DNA of 64,000 nucleotides from Astropecten irregularis. Taxonomy: Eukaryota; Echinodermata; Asteroidea; Paxillosida; Astropectinidae. The position numbers were made by a program, and so were the translations under genes. The notes beneath the pieces are model-generated. The model was not told where the DNA came from and did no database searches. It was given only the letters and a program-made list of their open reading frames with translations. Positions 24,001 through 34,848 of this stretch are shown here, piece after piece; positions within the stretch are counted from its first letter, which is position 1, and each line of letters starts with the position of its first letter. The stretch lies in assembly GCA_963971285.1 (NCBI GenBank), contig OZ020249.1:2852001-2916000 (forward strand). Direction: 5' to 3'.

Positions 24001-24525
24001 TTCATGCACAACCGTGACTATCCAGGTTGAGATTGTATTAGCACTTGAAAGTGACCAATCAAAATACTTTCTTGGCGTTCCCAAAAGCCCAAGTGAACAT
24101 TGATGAGGCAGCACATTAAACACGTCATCTTCACAAAATAATCCATCCCTCATAAAGCAACCTTTAGACCATTTTTTGAATATTAGTTTGGGCATTATAC
24201 AGGTTGTAGGTTTTATTAAATGTTTGTTTTTCTGAAACGTTTCCAATCATAGCCTTTAACTTTGACACAAAATGACTTGACAAAGACAATGATAACTGAC
24301 AAAGACAATGATAACTGACAAAGACAATGATAGCTGAATGATCCTTCTCATTAATTGTATGCTTTGTTTCTACTTGTTACAGGTGGTATTATGGAGGAGC
24401 TGGCCCGTGATCTTCTGTCTGTCACACAGTGTATGTTCCGTCCAAAGCATTCACGTAATTTAGCTAATGAGTTTAGATGTTATGCCAATTTTGACACACA
24501 TTACCTTTGCCATGAGACCAGCTGA
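21008..24525 (+). CDS. EEF1AKMT1: EEF1AKMT1 (N6AMT2), eEF1A lysine methyltransferase 1, 4 exons, 209 aa
   Basis: This is a cytosolic S-adenosylmethionine-dependent methyltransferase that methylates a lysine of translation elongation factor eEF1A (family knowledge). Exons are 21008-21133, 22016-22098, 23030-23307 and 24383-24525; the total is 630 bp, phases close, and TGA lies at 24523-24525. The N-terminus has the family start MSD followed by acidic residues and PQLSA; then comes QFWY (about 46-49), IACVS (71-75), and the class-I N6-methyltransferase catalytic motif DPPY at 134-137 in [11 protein letters not shown]. The C-terminal NLANEFRCY block is also typical. Length matches human (214 aa). 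The gene starts 2.25 kb from UTP14 in divergent orientation, and that spacer is filled with repeats. An AATAAA near 25022 could serve polyadenylation, which would place the 24595-24849 inverted-repeat element in the 3' UTR (inference). Confidence 0.95.
21230..21378. mobile_element. MITE of the 'GGGTCGATTTCAC' type
   Basis: Inverted ends 'AGGGGTCGATTTCACAAA' and 'TTTGGTGAAATTAA'. In EEF1AKMT1 intron 1, 97 bp after the donor of exon 1. Confidence 0.6.
22215..22393. mobile_element. MITE, ends CAGTAATCCGA / inverse
   Basis: About 179 bp; arms include 'AAGGGCGCC' and 'GCGGTGGTG'. In EEF1AKMT1 intron 2. Confidence 0.75.
23594..23812. mobile_element. MITE with GTTCCCATTGGACTT arms
   Basis: 'CGTGTTCCCATTGGACTT' faces 'AAGTCCAATGGGAACAATT'. 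A second inner pair 'AAGTCCAATGGGAACGCACG' suggests a duplicated end. In EEF1AKMT1 intron 3. Confidence 0.65.
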
Positions 24526-24594
24526 CATTATTACGTCCATTATTGTTTCTTTTGTGTATTGTTTGTCGTCACTTAAAACAAAAATTTAGGGGGT

Positions 24595-24849
24595 GGGCAA
24601 TTCCAGCGTAACGGACATGACAATTTCACCAACTGCCACTTAGTGTCATGTCTGTTACGGTCACAAGAAGTGCATTTTCTCTACAACTGTTCAATGAAAT
24701 TACATAAAATTTGCTACCTATGTCACTGATAGTTAAATGTGTCTGATAAGCCTAATTAAAATCGTTTGCAAACTGCCAATCCTACTTTGTGATCCTCTGA
24801 ATAAGGCAAAAACTGTGTAATTGTCATGTCCGTTACGCTGGAATTGCCC
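24595..24849. mobile_element. MITE, 30-bp inverted ends GGGCAATTCCAGCGTAACGG
   Basis: The ends are nearly perfect inverses over about 30 bp. 'GTCATGTCTGTTACGG' inside repeats the arm again. It lies 70 bp after the EEF1AKMT1 stop, probably in its 3' UTR. Confidence 0.8.
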
Positions 24850-25329
24850 GGGTGCAAAAAACGCAAAAGCAAAAAAAAAGCTGTACAGTTGAAGGTTTCG
24901 GAAATTGAATGAAATGAACAAAAAAAAGAAAGATTCTGATTTCTGTCTGATTTCTTTCCCATTGCCATTAGCACTTCCCCCGGGCACTGTTTTCCCTAGA
25001 TACGCTGCTGGGTTATAGAGTAAATAAAATACTCTGTTCTGTTAGCCAGTTGCATTTTTCCAGGACCTGAATTTATTTTCATATAAAATCCTCATACACT
25101 AACATTTGAAAAGTGTATACATGGAAGACTTTCCATTATTTGTTTGTTCATACTGTTTGCAGATATACAATGTGTTTCTTATACATTTCATAATAAGCAT
25201 GATTTGATGCTAACCAGCTCTCATATAATAACTACAAATCACATCACACACACACATACCAGTTCTGTCATGACTCATGAACATATTCTGGCAGAATTGA
25301 CTGCCATTAAAATATTATAGTTAAGAGAA

Positions 25330-25690
25330 ATCATTATGTGTCAGTCATGTTTCCATTTATCAAGTACACCACAAGGAAAACTGACTGGATTGTCTGTGAG
25401 TGATAATCCACGTACTGTTTCTCAGGTTGGGGCATTGCTAATACATGTACATGTAATGCACGTATCATGATCCTTGGGATATAGCAGTATGTGAGAGGTT
25501 TCATGGCTTCTGACTGCCAAACAAACAAAGATAAAAATAACAATTTTGGATTGGAAAGCTCAGTACAGAGCACCAGTACAGTGTTCCTAGGAAAGCAGGT
25601 TCGAATCACGCTCCAGTCAGTTTTTCTGTGTTCACTTTTCAATTACTTATAATTAATCCATTTGTTCACTTTTCAATGAATTATGTTTTA
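25330..25690 (+). repeat. tRNA-like SINE copy, diverged
   Basis: Contains the body ('ACTGTTTCTCAGGTTGGGGCA', 'GATCCTTGGGATATAGCAG'), 'TTCTGACTGCCAAAC', a damaged A box and B box GGTTCGAATCA, and 'TTCACTTTTCAAT'. A reverse fragment may precede it. Confidence 0.65.
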
Positions 25691-26221
25691 AATAAGTATA
25701 CATGTATACCACTTACCTACATAACTTGTATGTTAAGTATAAGCTGTCCTGAATTTACAGTTTCTGATTTGCCAACACTGCAATTCAATCTTTGTGCGTT
25801 TGAATGAGCAACAAAAAATTATTTCTGCAAACATTTTTTCATATCACAGCAAAAAAAAAACACAAAAAAACAATAAACAAAACAAATATGAACACATCAG
25901 TTTGCCCATGAAATAATAAAAATTTTAAAAAAAGGGAAAAATGTGGAGAAATTTCCAACATTTTGTAAATAGGTAATCAAAAAAGTTACAGATGAAATTG
26001 TATACTACATTGAGTCAATTCAGCTTAGATCATGTAGGTTGGATATACAAGGCAAGATTGGAAAATAAAAAGGAGAGTACATTCATATGTATATAAAAGT
26101 TTGATCTTTTTCATGTATACAATAATCTAGCAATAACAATTGTTGGAGGCATATCTTTGATAGGGCAAGGATTTGACATCAAACATATTATCAAGACTTG
26201 TTTATGGTAAACAATGTAGTA

Positions 26222-26579
26222 CAGTGGAATGCCACTATAACGAGCACACCGGGATGCAAAAAAATTGTGGTCGTTTGTTATAGTGAACAAATTGCACACA
26301 CAAATTAGGAGCCAAGGCTAATGTTCGGTATAGAGGTTATTCACCGACGTCATAAAATCACGTGATTGGCCGTCAAGCTTTTCTATGTTGTCCATGGTTA
26401 CCCGTAGGACACTGTACGTTACGTGTGCACTGAAGCGTATTGTTTCGCGTGTGCAATCATTGTGCTTGACGGCCAATGACGTCACGTGAATAACCTCTAT
26501 AGGCTAATGTTCGGTATAGCTATGTTTGGTATAGCTAAATGTTCGGTATAGCGGTATTTGTTATGATGGCATTCCATTG
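26222..26579. mobile_element. Tc1/pogo-like MITE with TA target, carrying a nested element
   Basis: Ends CAGTGGAATGCCA and TGGCATTCCATTG, flanked by TA (26220-26221 and 26580-26581). 'ATGTTCGGTATAGC' is repeated inside. A second inverted-repeat element (26333-26497) is inserted in it. Confidence 0.75.
26333..26497. mobile_element. Nested MITE with GAGGTTATTCACG.GACGTCA arms
   Basis: 'GAGGTTATTCACCGACGTCA' faces 'TGACGTCACGTGAATAACCTC', each next to TA. Both arms carry GGCCGTCAAG. Inserted in 26222-26579. Confidence 0.75.
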
Positions 26580-26913
26580 TACTGGTAGGTTTAACAAAAA
26601 AAACAGACAAACTTGAAAGTAGCGGGCAAAGATCATAACCTGAGAGGTATTCATAAATATTCTCCAATGTTAAATTATTCTGTTATACTTTATACACAAA
26701 ATATAAGGCATATCAGGCTTTATTGCAAGAGTAATTTAATACTGTACAAATTTGTATTATGCTGAAGTGGAATGTTCAGTGGAATGTAGTATAAATTCAG
26801 TTACAGCAATATGTACTTTTTCTATGGTGGAATGTTGGTTGTCCTATTAGATCCCTGGATTCACTGCTCCAATGTACTGTATCTGCTCATACCGAGAGCC
26901 AGTGCCATTAGGC

Positions 26914-27365
26914 CATAGACCTTATATCAAAATTACTAGAGTGCTGGCTCCGTGTACAGAGTGATGCCTGATGGGCGCATCCATGTTTGTGCACAAACCT
27001 ATGGAAAACACAAAATTGTGCATATCTGCGTTTGTGTTCTATCAAGTGCGTTATTGCAGCTCAATACGCCCCAAATCTGACGCACCTTCGGTAAATGCGT
27101 GTTTCATTTTGTGCCGTTCGCACACACGCGCTGCACTTCAGTCACGCAATGATTGCATGCATCATCAAGACGCGCTACCGGTATCGTTCGCGCGTACTTG
27201 CTCTTTGCATGTAGAGTACACTCTTCAAAAGGCGTTTCAGTCGAAGTTTTCTTGTTCCACAGACACGCACATAAATTCGAAATGACTGCGCCCAGAACGG
27301 CTTCAAAGCGTTTACGCACAGAGAACGCAGAGCTAGCGCTCTTGTAATTTTAATATAGCTCTATG
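26914..27365. mobile_element. MITE-like element abutting the stop codon of the peptidase gene
   Basis: Inverted ends 'CATAGAG...TACTAGAG' and inverse; about 452 bp; GC-richer than its surroundings. Its end lies two bases from the TAA of the peptidase gene, so it makes up the start of that gene's 3' UTR. Confidence 0.75.
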
Positions 27366-27367
27366 CA

Positions 27368-30300
27368 TTAGGCAGACTGAGCGATGTCTGCTTGACTTAT
27401 CTTCATTACCACATTGGGTGAAGATTTGTTTCTTCTTCTAAGAAGCCATCGATGGGGTGAATATGGAACTGGACTGGCAGGATTAGAACCATCTTCAATA
27501 TGTATACCATCTCCACCTACTGGAGATGTGGTGCTTGATGACCACCATGAACAATAAGCTTGTGAAGGAATGACTCTTTCATCCTCTTCCACTTCTGCAT
27601 CTTTATTGACATGAACCATAGTCACTAGTGGCTGGTTGTCCAATACATTCTGATTACAATCTAAACTTGGCTTTTTGGTATTTGTGCGTCTACTTTGTGC
27701 TTTGGAATGTGGTCTTGATTGCTGCAGTCTAGATGGATTAGACTGTGACAATACTGAGGATGACCTGTGTGGTACACTACGTAATTCTTGCTGTATTTCA
27801 GAGAATGCCTTGCATGGTGAGGGGCGTTCAGGCATCTTCCTCTGATGAACCTTCTCTTGTTTCCTAAGCTGTAAGAACTTGTTTGATTTTTGGAGAGATT
27901 TTTGTTCAAACAGCCCATTGACGGTAGCCATATACCTTAGTTGCTTGCGATAAGCCTCTTGATTGTGCAAGAATGAAGGAATCTTGATGAAGTCTAGACG
28001 AGCCATGCGTCTAATACGAGGAACCTCCTCCCTACTGATCTTACCACTGTATAACAGATGGAAGTCAGTGGTATCGATGTTACGAAGAATATCAACCGCA
28101 CCTATAAATAATGATACAAGAACAACACAAGTTAGGCAAAAATAAAGCAATTTTGTTATTTTCACCATCTATGTACCATAACATCAAAGTAAGAATCCTT
28201 AAAGGTACTATCATACTTTGGTAGCATACTGAAACAGAAATTTTCACAGATTTACCTATAACTTACAGGGTATAAAGATGGTGGTGGTAGAAACATACCA
28301 TTAAAATGTTTCTGCCTGAAATGCTGTATTTATCCAGAAGAGTAAAACCAATGACCAAAATTATTTTCGGTCTTTTAAAGATCAAGAATCAAAGAGAAAA
28401 GACTTAACAAATACTGTGACCGTTTTTCACTGTTTTCTCAAAAATTTGGCACTGTATGGGACTGAAATGTTCACAGGTGACTGTTACTGTATCTGTCTTA
28501 ATATTTTTGCCCATGAATCTGTATTTCTTTGATAAAAACCAAAGTATAATATATGACCTTTAAGGAGTTGGGGTCACAGATCTGTGACTGGATTTTTAAC
28601 TGCAAAATCTGAGCAGTGCCAATCCATTAACAAATCTCAATGCAAGAAAAGTTAGATTTAAATTCCTCATTGAAATTACGTGTTGTAAAACCAAAACTAT
28701 GGTCCTTGTGAATTAATTGTAATCATTAAATAATCTTTTGTCATTGAAAAGTGAACTGACAAAAAAAATGACTAGTAGGAGTTGGATTCAGTCAGTTTCT
28801 CTTGTGGTTTAGGCACAATTGTGATAGAACATCACAGAGGACATAAATTGCAATAGATAATATATGTGAAACTGTCCTGGATAGAATTACAAATATCAAC
28901 AATTAACCTTCCAGTCATCATACAGATGTTTGAATTGCAATGAATATTACCTGTAAAGTAGCATTGGTCTTTGCCATATCCTCCTACACCACCTGGGTCT
29001 GGTAAACAACGCTTGACTCTCATCACATACTTCCATCTTAGTTCCTGGTCAAATAGATACTGACCAAGATGATCATACAACTCATGAAATGTCATCTCTG
29101 TGGCTTTGCAAGCTGTGTCTGCAAGATGAACAATAACAAATGGCAGCATTTGGTCTAATTAGGGATGTGCGTGGCCACAAAAAAAAAAAAATCTGAAAAT
29201 GCCATGGAAAAAGCTGAAATTTAAAAGTTCCTATACTTTTGTACAGAGCAGGGGCCGATTTCACAAAGCACTAAGATTGATCTAGTGTGAACTCATCTTA
29301 ATGGGAGACTTTTGGAGAATCGGTCTTGAGTCAACAGCGCATGCACAAACCATGCTTGCGCAATTGTGAGTATGCGTGCGTTGTATTGTGCGTGCCTGCG
29401 CTGTTGACTTGAAGACCGGTTCTCCAAAGTCTCCCATTGCTAAGCAACGTGTGATGTCACAACACATATCACTATGGTGATACTGAACAACTCATTTTAA
29501 GATCTTAGTGCTTTGTGAAATTCAGCACAGGTGTACTAAATAGCTGAAATTCTGAGTTGGGAAAGAAAATTGGAATTCAGATTTAATTCTGAAGTCTCAC
29601 ATCCCTGTATAATCTTGAAATCTGATTCAATTACTGTCCAATTACATGCCTTCAAATTATAGAACAACTGTAATACTATGTCTTTGTTCACATTTACAAT
29701 TCCCTTCACAGCCATAAGAACACTTGCCTGTCCCTAGAAAATCTACCACCACATATGATTTTGTTATAAAGGGTTAGGCTACTGCCTGAATTTGTCAAAT
29801 CTGGGACTTGCAATTTGTTTATTTTTACTTAAAGGTAGTAAAATACTTTGGTTGGAAACCAAAACAGAAATATTCACAGATTTACCTATAACTTACAGGG
29901 TATAAATATAGGGGTAGTAGAAATACACAATTTTTCTGCCTGAAATGCTGTATTTATCCAGAAAAGAGAAAATCTAATGACCAAAAACAATTTTGATCTT
30001 TTAAAGATGAAAAATATGATGACAAGATTTTAAAAATACTATGGGCTTTTTCACTGTTTTCTCAAAAATGGGGCACTGTACTGAAATTTTCCGAGATGAC
30101 TGTTACTTTATCTTCCTTGATATTTTTGCCCATGAATCTGCATTTCTTTGACAAAGACCAAAGTATGATATTACCTTTAAATATAACTAAAGGTTCAGAC
30201 TGGTTTAAGCACAAAGGAAGACAAACAAAATTTAGACTGATAATAAGGAGCATGTGTAACTTACAATATGACAGTGCTTGAGAGAAGAGATATTTCTTGT

Positions 30301-32795
30301 TAGCTTGAAGAACAGTATTAATTGTTGCAAGTCCCTCTTCAGTCTCTGTTAATGTCTGACTGCTTAATCCACTCAGACCAAATCGATGACGATTGGAGAA
30401 CCACGGCTGTAAACCATCATTCAATGAACGATACTGATAACAACAGTCAAAGAAAACAAATCATTTATGATGGTACATTTATGATTTATCAGGAAGTTTT
30501 AAAAGTTAGGCCTATATTTATAATCAAGGTAACAGTTTCCAGAAAAAAACTAGGAGAATACATCTTGCAGATTCAGCAAAAGGATGGAGGGGAAACCACA
30601 ATATGAGTGAGATATTCAAAGATGTGGCTACTGCAAAGAACCATAGGTTGTCCTGAACAATTTGTACTATTTTGCAGATTTCATAGTTTGCTTGTGTAAC
30701 CACTGATGAATCAGTGATGATGCTTAATGCAACTACATGTATTGCCATAAAAGCAGTACATTTATTATGAAGGTAGAGCTATGTGTATGATGTACATGTA
30801 TTACCGGTAATTGGCTTCAATTTGTAAATGTACTTGGCTAAAAAGTAGTGGAAGATCTAGAGCTGTGTGCTGTCAGTCAATATACATATGTACCAACCTT
30901 ATAGACAAAATAGAGAATCACTTCAAACAAAAGATGTTACAGCTGGAAAGGAGCATCCAGACATAACACTAATGCTTTGAAAACCATTGAACCCAAGGGG
31001 CTTATAACATGCATAATGAAAGGAAAATAGTTCCAGTTACCCAGTCAGAAGCAAAGGCCTGTTCACACACCAATAATTGCAATTTGAATCGTGATTCAAA
31101 AAACTTAGTCATGCAGCGTGGACAGAAAAGTCAAGATTATAAAAATAATTCTAATCATGAGTCGAGCACCAGTAATAGAGTGCCTTTTTATTGTACAGTA
31201 TATGTACAGTTTGATTAAGAAATTGAACCAGTTCGATTGGGTTACAACATTTCCGCCCGGTGGACACGCTAGAAAATAATAACGATTCGCACCCTCTTTC
31301 AATGTCTGTGAACGGGCCTTTTGTTTACAAAATACCAATTAAACATTAGCAAACACTTAGCACACTTGTCTAAACTGTACAGAAACATACAACTGTCTTA
31401 GTTGAATTTGGTGTGACAATTAATAAGATATTAAGCAACCAGTAATGAATGACAAGGATACAAAGTGAGTTGCTATTTCATGATTAGCCAGACAATGGAT
31501 GCCATGTTCTCTCAGGTACAGGTTATCAGCAGAATTCTTGATCCACATAGAGTATTTCCTGGCTTCTGGTTTGTTGTATCGAAGGCAAGGCCCATGCCAA
31601 CTCATCTGACCACTAGAAAATGAAAATGAAAAGAATTATTGTTATCCGTAGCATATCTGGCTCTAGTAATTGTGTGTAATACACTTGTTGATTCATTTAA
31701 CTTGTACCATGAAGTTTTGGGGGGCAATTTGAGACAATGAGTTTGTTCATTGTCCTCTTTGTCATCAAATACGGCCTATTGCCTTTGATGATTTTCAAAT
31801 TTCTGGGGCTTTTTAAGGCCTTCTTGGAAAAAAAATAAATACGGAATATCATTAATCTGATTTGTGATTTTACACACAGTGAAATTTACAGAGCCTCATC
31901 CAGAACTTCTTATTAGAAGTTTGAGTGACATCATTTTAAAACTCTGACATCCAAACATGTACATATTTCAATTTCTCAATTCCCATCTAAAATTTTACAA
32001 AAAACTATGACAACATTGCTGTATTCACAGAACACTATGTTCAATATTTGTATATACCCATACATTTATACAGGGTGAGTCAAAAAGAAGTTGACCGTTG
32101 ATTGGTGATATTTCATAAGAAACAAATGACACTCAAAAGTTCAGTAAAGCATATCAACAAGCACTCTCTCCCGCTTATTAGAAAAAAGAATGAAACAAAT
32201 TGATCATTTTAAACATACAGTACATGTGTATGCCAGGCATAATGGTTTCTGTAAAGCCAGCCCATACCCACATCCAAGATTCTCTATTAACATGATTAAA
32301 AGCACAGATCGAAGTTTTGCTTTTTTTCCCAGATGCCCAGTGTATAAATTTGAAGACATGATCTTACCTGCATGAGAGGTCCTTGCTCCAACTAACTGTC
32401 ATCATTCCCTCAGCACCACTCTCCTGTAGATATTTAGCAAGTATATTGGATGCTTCTTCTACTTCAATCTTAGCTCCATACATTTGATCAAGGTACGTAT
32501 CTCCGCATCCATACTCCTCCCTTACACACTCTAAGATGCGAGATGCTTCAGGTAACAGGTCAAATTTGATTTGACCCTTCTTAGAGCATGATATATCTTG
32601 GATACTGTCTGCACTTGTCCTGAACTGGAACTGAGGGATATGACCATGGTGGAGGAACTCATGTTTGTGCTCTTCTAGGTTCAGAGGATCTATCTTGGAG
32701 CGGTACTTCAAGGGGGTTTCCTCATAATTGCGAATCACAATTTTACTCTTTGGGCGCACATATTTATTTTTGGACTTTTTGCGCTTGGATTTCAT
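27368..32795 (-). CDS. DUF1704/MATCAP-family (KIAA0895-like) metallopeptidase, 5 exons, 549 aa
   Basis: The closest recognised relatives are the KIAA0895/KIAA0895L proteins, now called microtubule-associated tyrosine carboxypeptidases, which remove the C-terminal tyrosine of alpha-tubulin. Activity here is inferred from family only. Exons in gene order: 32368-32795, 31462-31612, 30265-30433, 28951-29118, 27368-28101; total 1650 bp, phases close, TAA at 27368-27370. The zinc motif HExxxH is at 187-192 (HEIATH). It is followed by the family EEGLA motif at 225-229, whose glutamate may be the third ligand, and by a YTACKATEMTFHELYDHL-type helix in exon 4 and a KDQCYFTG segment. The basic N-terminus (KSKRKKSKNKY) could bind nucleic acid or microtubules. 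The last exon adds a long, serine- and basic-rich tail of about 190 residues with no domain I recognise. The stretch before HExxxH differs from vertebrate members, so paralogy to MATCAP1 or MATCAP2 is unresolved. Confidence 0.88.
28201..28562. mobile_element. MITE, AAGGTACTATCATACTTTGG family (copy 2)
   Basis: Complete copy with both inverted ends, 100 bp upstream (gene sense) of the last peptidase exon. Confidence 0.8.
29250..29530. mobile_element. 'GGGCCGATTTCACAAAGCAC' MITE split by another MITE
   Basis: Outer ends 'GGGGCCGATTTCACAAAGCA' and 'TGCTTTGTGAAATTCAGCAC'. Its interior is interrupted at 29301-29437 by the GGGAGACTTTGG family. In the peptidase gene intron. Confidence 0.75.
29301..29437. 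mobile_element. Nested MITE, second copy of the 11267 family
   Basis: 'ATGGGAGACTTTTGGAGAA' faces 'TTCTCCAAAGTCTCCCAT'; interior shares 'GTCAACAGCGCATGCACAA' with 11267-11389. Confidence 0.8.
29831..30180. mobile_element. MITE, AAGGTACTATCATACTTTGG family (copy 3)
   Basis: Complete copy in the peptidase gene intron, downstream of exon 3 in gene sense. Confidence 0.8.
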
Positions 32796-33454
32796 GTTAA
32801 CAACTATAATGACTTTGTGTCATTACATTGCACTATACTGGCTCAGTATCATTCAGCTCTGACTGACTATGGGCAACATGCATGAACCATACTTGAAGTC
32901 CTACAGCACACTATGGAGTCCACAATATGGAATCTGAAAAGAAAATGTAAAGAACAAACAAAATAGTTCATTTTGGGTTATCCAATGACTGTCAACACTG
33001 CTAACTTCAGTTGATGACAACACCTTTCATGTAACAGAGCGAACGGGACCAGTCTACGTCGCATTATTAATAGTTTCCCAGCAGCATTGCGTGCGTGTAC
33101 AGAGTAGACTGGTCCCGTTTGCTCCGTTGTATGTAAATCAAATGTAGACTGGACAGGTGACTGTGACTTGTTGTACGTACTGAAATTTGGGCTGAAAATT
33201 GCTCGTTTTTGTTGACATCCGAAATGATAATTAAATTTTATATCTTCTGAATTTTTCTTCACGACATCAGGAACACCAGGGTGAGTCATTATGCCATAGA
33301 TCGCTGATTAACAGTCGATGCGAGATTTTCAAGTGTCTTGTCCTGTAGCCCTATATACGATGACAATGACAGTCAATGTCAGAATTGTTAACAAGGAGCA
33401 TTATACTAGCCTTAAGTTATAGGGCTACAGTTACTGCAGCTAGTACGGTACTAC

Positions 33455-33640
33455 TTCCAAAGTTGTAAGGCGGACTCCCATGTTCACTCCCGTGTGCTTC
33501 CAAAGTTGTAAGGCGGACTCCCGTGTTCACTCCCGTGTGCTTCCAAAGTTGTAAGGCGGACTCCCGTGTTCACTCCCGTGTGCACACGGGAGTGAACACG
33601 GGAGTCCGCCTTACAACTTTGAAAGTAGTACGGTACGTGC
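33455..33640. repeat. Triplicated 43-bp unit ending in a near-perfect hairpin
   Basis: Units start at 33455, 33498 and 33541 (TTCCAAAGTTGTAAGGCGGA...). The third faces its own inverse (about 33580-33625) across GTGTGC/ACACGG. Outer flanks 'TACGGTACTAC' and 'GTAGTACGGTA' extend the symmetry. Located 660 bp upstream of the peptidase gene start. Confidence 0.9.
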
Positions 33641-34494
33641 TCCACCACAAGCCAAAACTACATGTCAACAGTTTACTTCTGTATGTAACTTTTTGTCTTG
33701 CTTGGAATAAATGCTTACACCCTCAAAAACCGGTAGGCCTAACGTTACATCGAAGATAGGCCTAATGTTAATAATAATAATAGGCTAGGCCTACCAACCC
33801 TGTAAAGTTAGACCGTACCTTTAAATTACTAAAAAAATACAAACTAACCCGGCATTCCACTATGCACCGGTCCCAGTTCCAGCTCCATCAACCAGATCTC
33901 TTTTCATAAGCAAATTAGTCCAGCATCTTTCCGTTCTGCTATTGACACTAATGACAGAGATAGTCTGTGTCTGTCAAACCAAACAAAGATGATTGAAGTA
34001 GCTGGTGAGTGCAGTGACCGAGATTGTCCACATTTGTTTATTGTTTCTAGGCATCGCAAAGCAATAGTGCGCCCTCTCTAGGTCATGGGGGTAGCATGCA
34101 ATCTCCAGATTAGTCTGGCTCCCTTCATGATCCGAACATGACCCTGACGACTCGCTGGATGTGCATACGTACAGTACATGTAGGTTTGTGCATGGGATGT
34201 CATGTGTTAATTGTCGGCTGTCACTGTCAGTGGACTGGAAATCTTCCCATTACAAACTACCATTTTTTGTAGCAAATTCTTCCATTAGAATTTCCTGAAT
34301 TCTGTTTTCAAATAGGGCTTAGGCCTATAAAGTGAGTCACAATCTTACTCATTTTGTGTAGCAAGTAGGCCTAGCCCTAGGGCTAGGCAGTTTATTAATT
34401 GGGTGTTACGTTTCGGTGTTACGTTGTTTTGTTGTTGTGTCTAGCCGTGGACCGGTCTAGCTCAGTATTCTGCAGTAACTGAAACTTTGTTCTC

Positions 34495-34763
34495 GACGGA
34501 AAGAATTCCACTGACGGCCATGACGGAAACAGGGTTATTTCCTCCAAGAGTTAACTTATTTGATGCAAGTCATGATGAACTTCAATCTCAGGTGTGAAAA
34601 CTGGTGTAGCTTATATAAAAAGTGAGATTTTCAGGTTTTTTTGGACCTAGGCCTACAATTATTATTACACTTCGAATTGCAGCGGTAGCCATTTTTATTA
34701 AAACGCCCTCTGTTGGTCCCATAGGTTTGTGCACAAGTGATGGCCGTCAGCGGAATTCTTTCC
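34495..34763. mobile_element. Inverted-repeat element (MITE-like), second copy of the 19525 family
   Basis: Ends GGAAAGAATTCCACTGACGG and inverse; about 269 bp; non-coding. Lies in the spacer between the peptidase gene and SETD4. Confidence 0.75.
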
Positions 34764-34802
34764 TTTTCTACTAGTAGTAGTGTCGTTCCCCCCTATTGTC
34801 CT

Positions 34803-34848
34803 GCGATCACCGTAACCCTAGGGTTAGGGTTACGATCATCGCAACTAA
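34803..34848. repeat. Minimal palindrome made of two foldback-element ends
   Basis: 'CTGCGATCACCGTAACCCTAG' is joined almost directly to the inverse end 'GGTTACGATCATCGCAACTA', which matches the termini of the 51910 and 54445 elements. Only about 46 bp remain. Confidence 0.65.

Noticed and set aside
32072-32100. Mariner-type terminal repeat
   Set aside because: One end only; no partner end or transposase remnant found nearby.
34810-34835. Interstitial telomere repeat (CCCTAGGGTTAGGG)
   Set aside because: Only one or two chance units at the centre of a palindrome of transposon ends.
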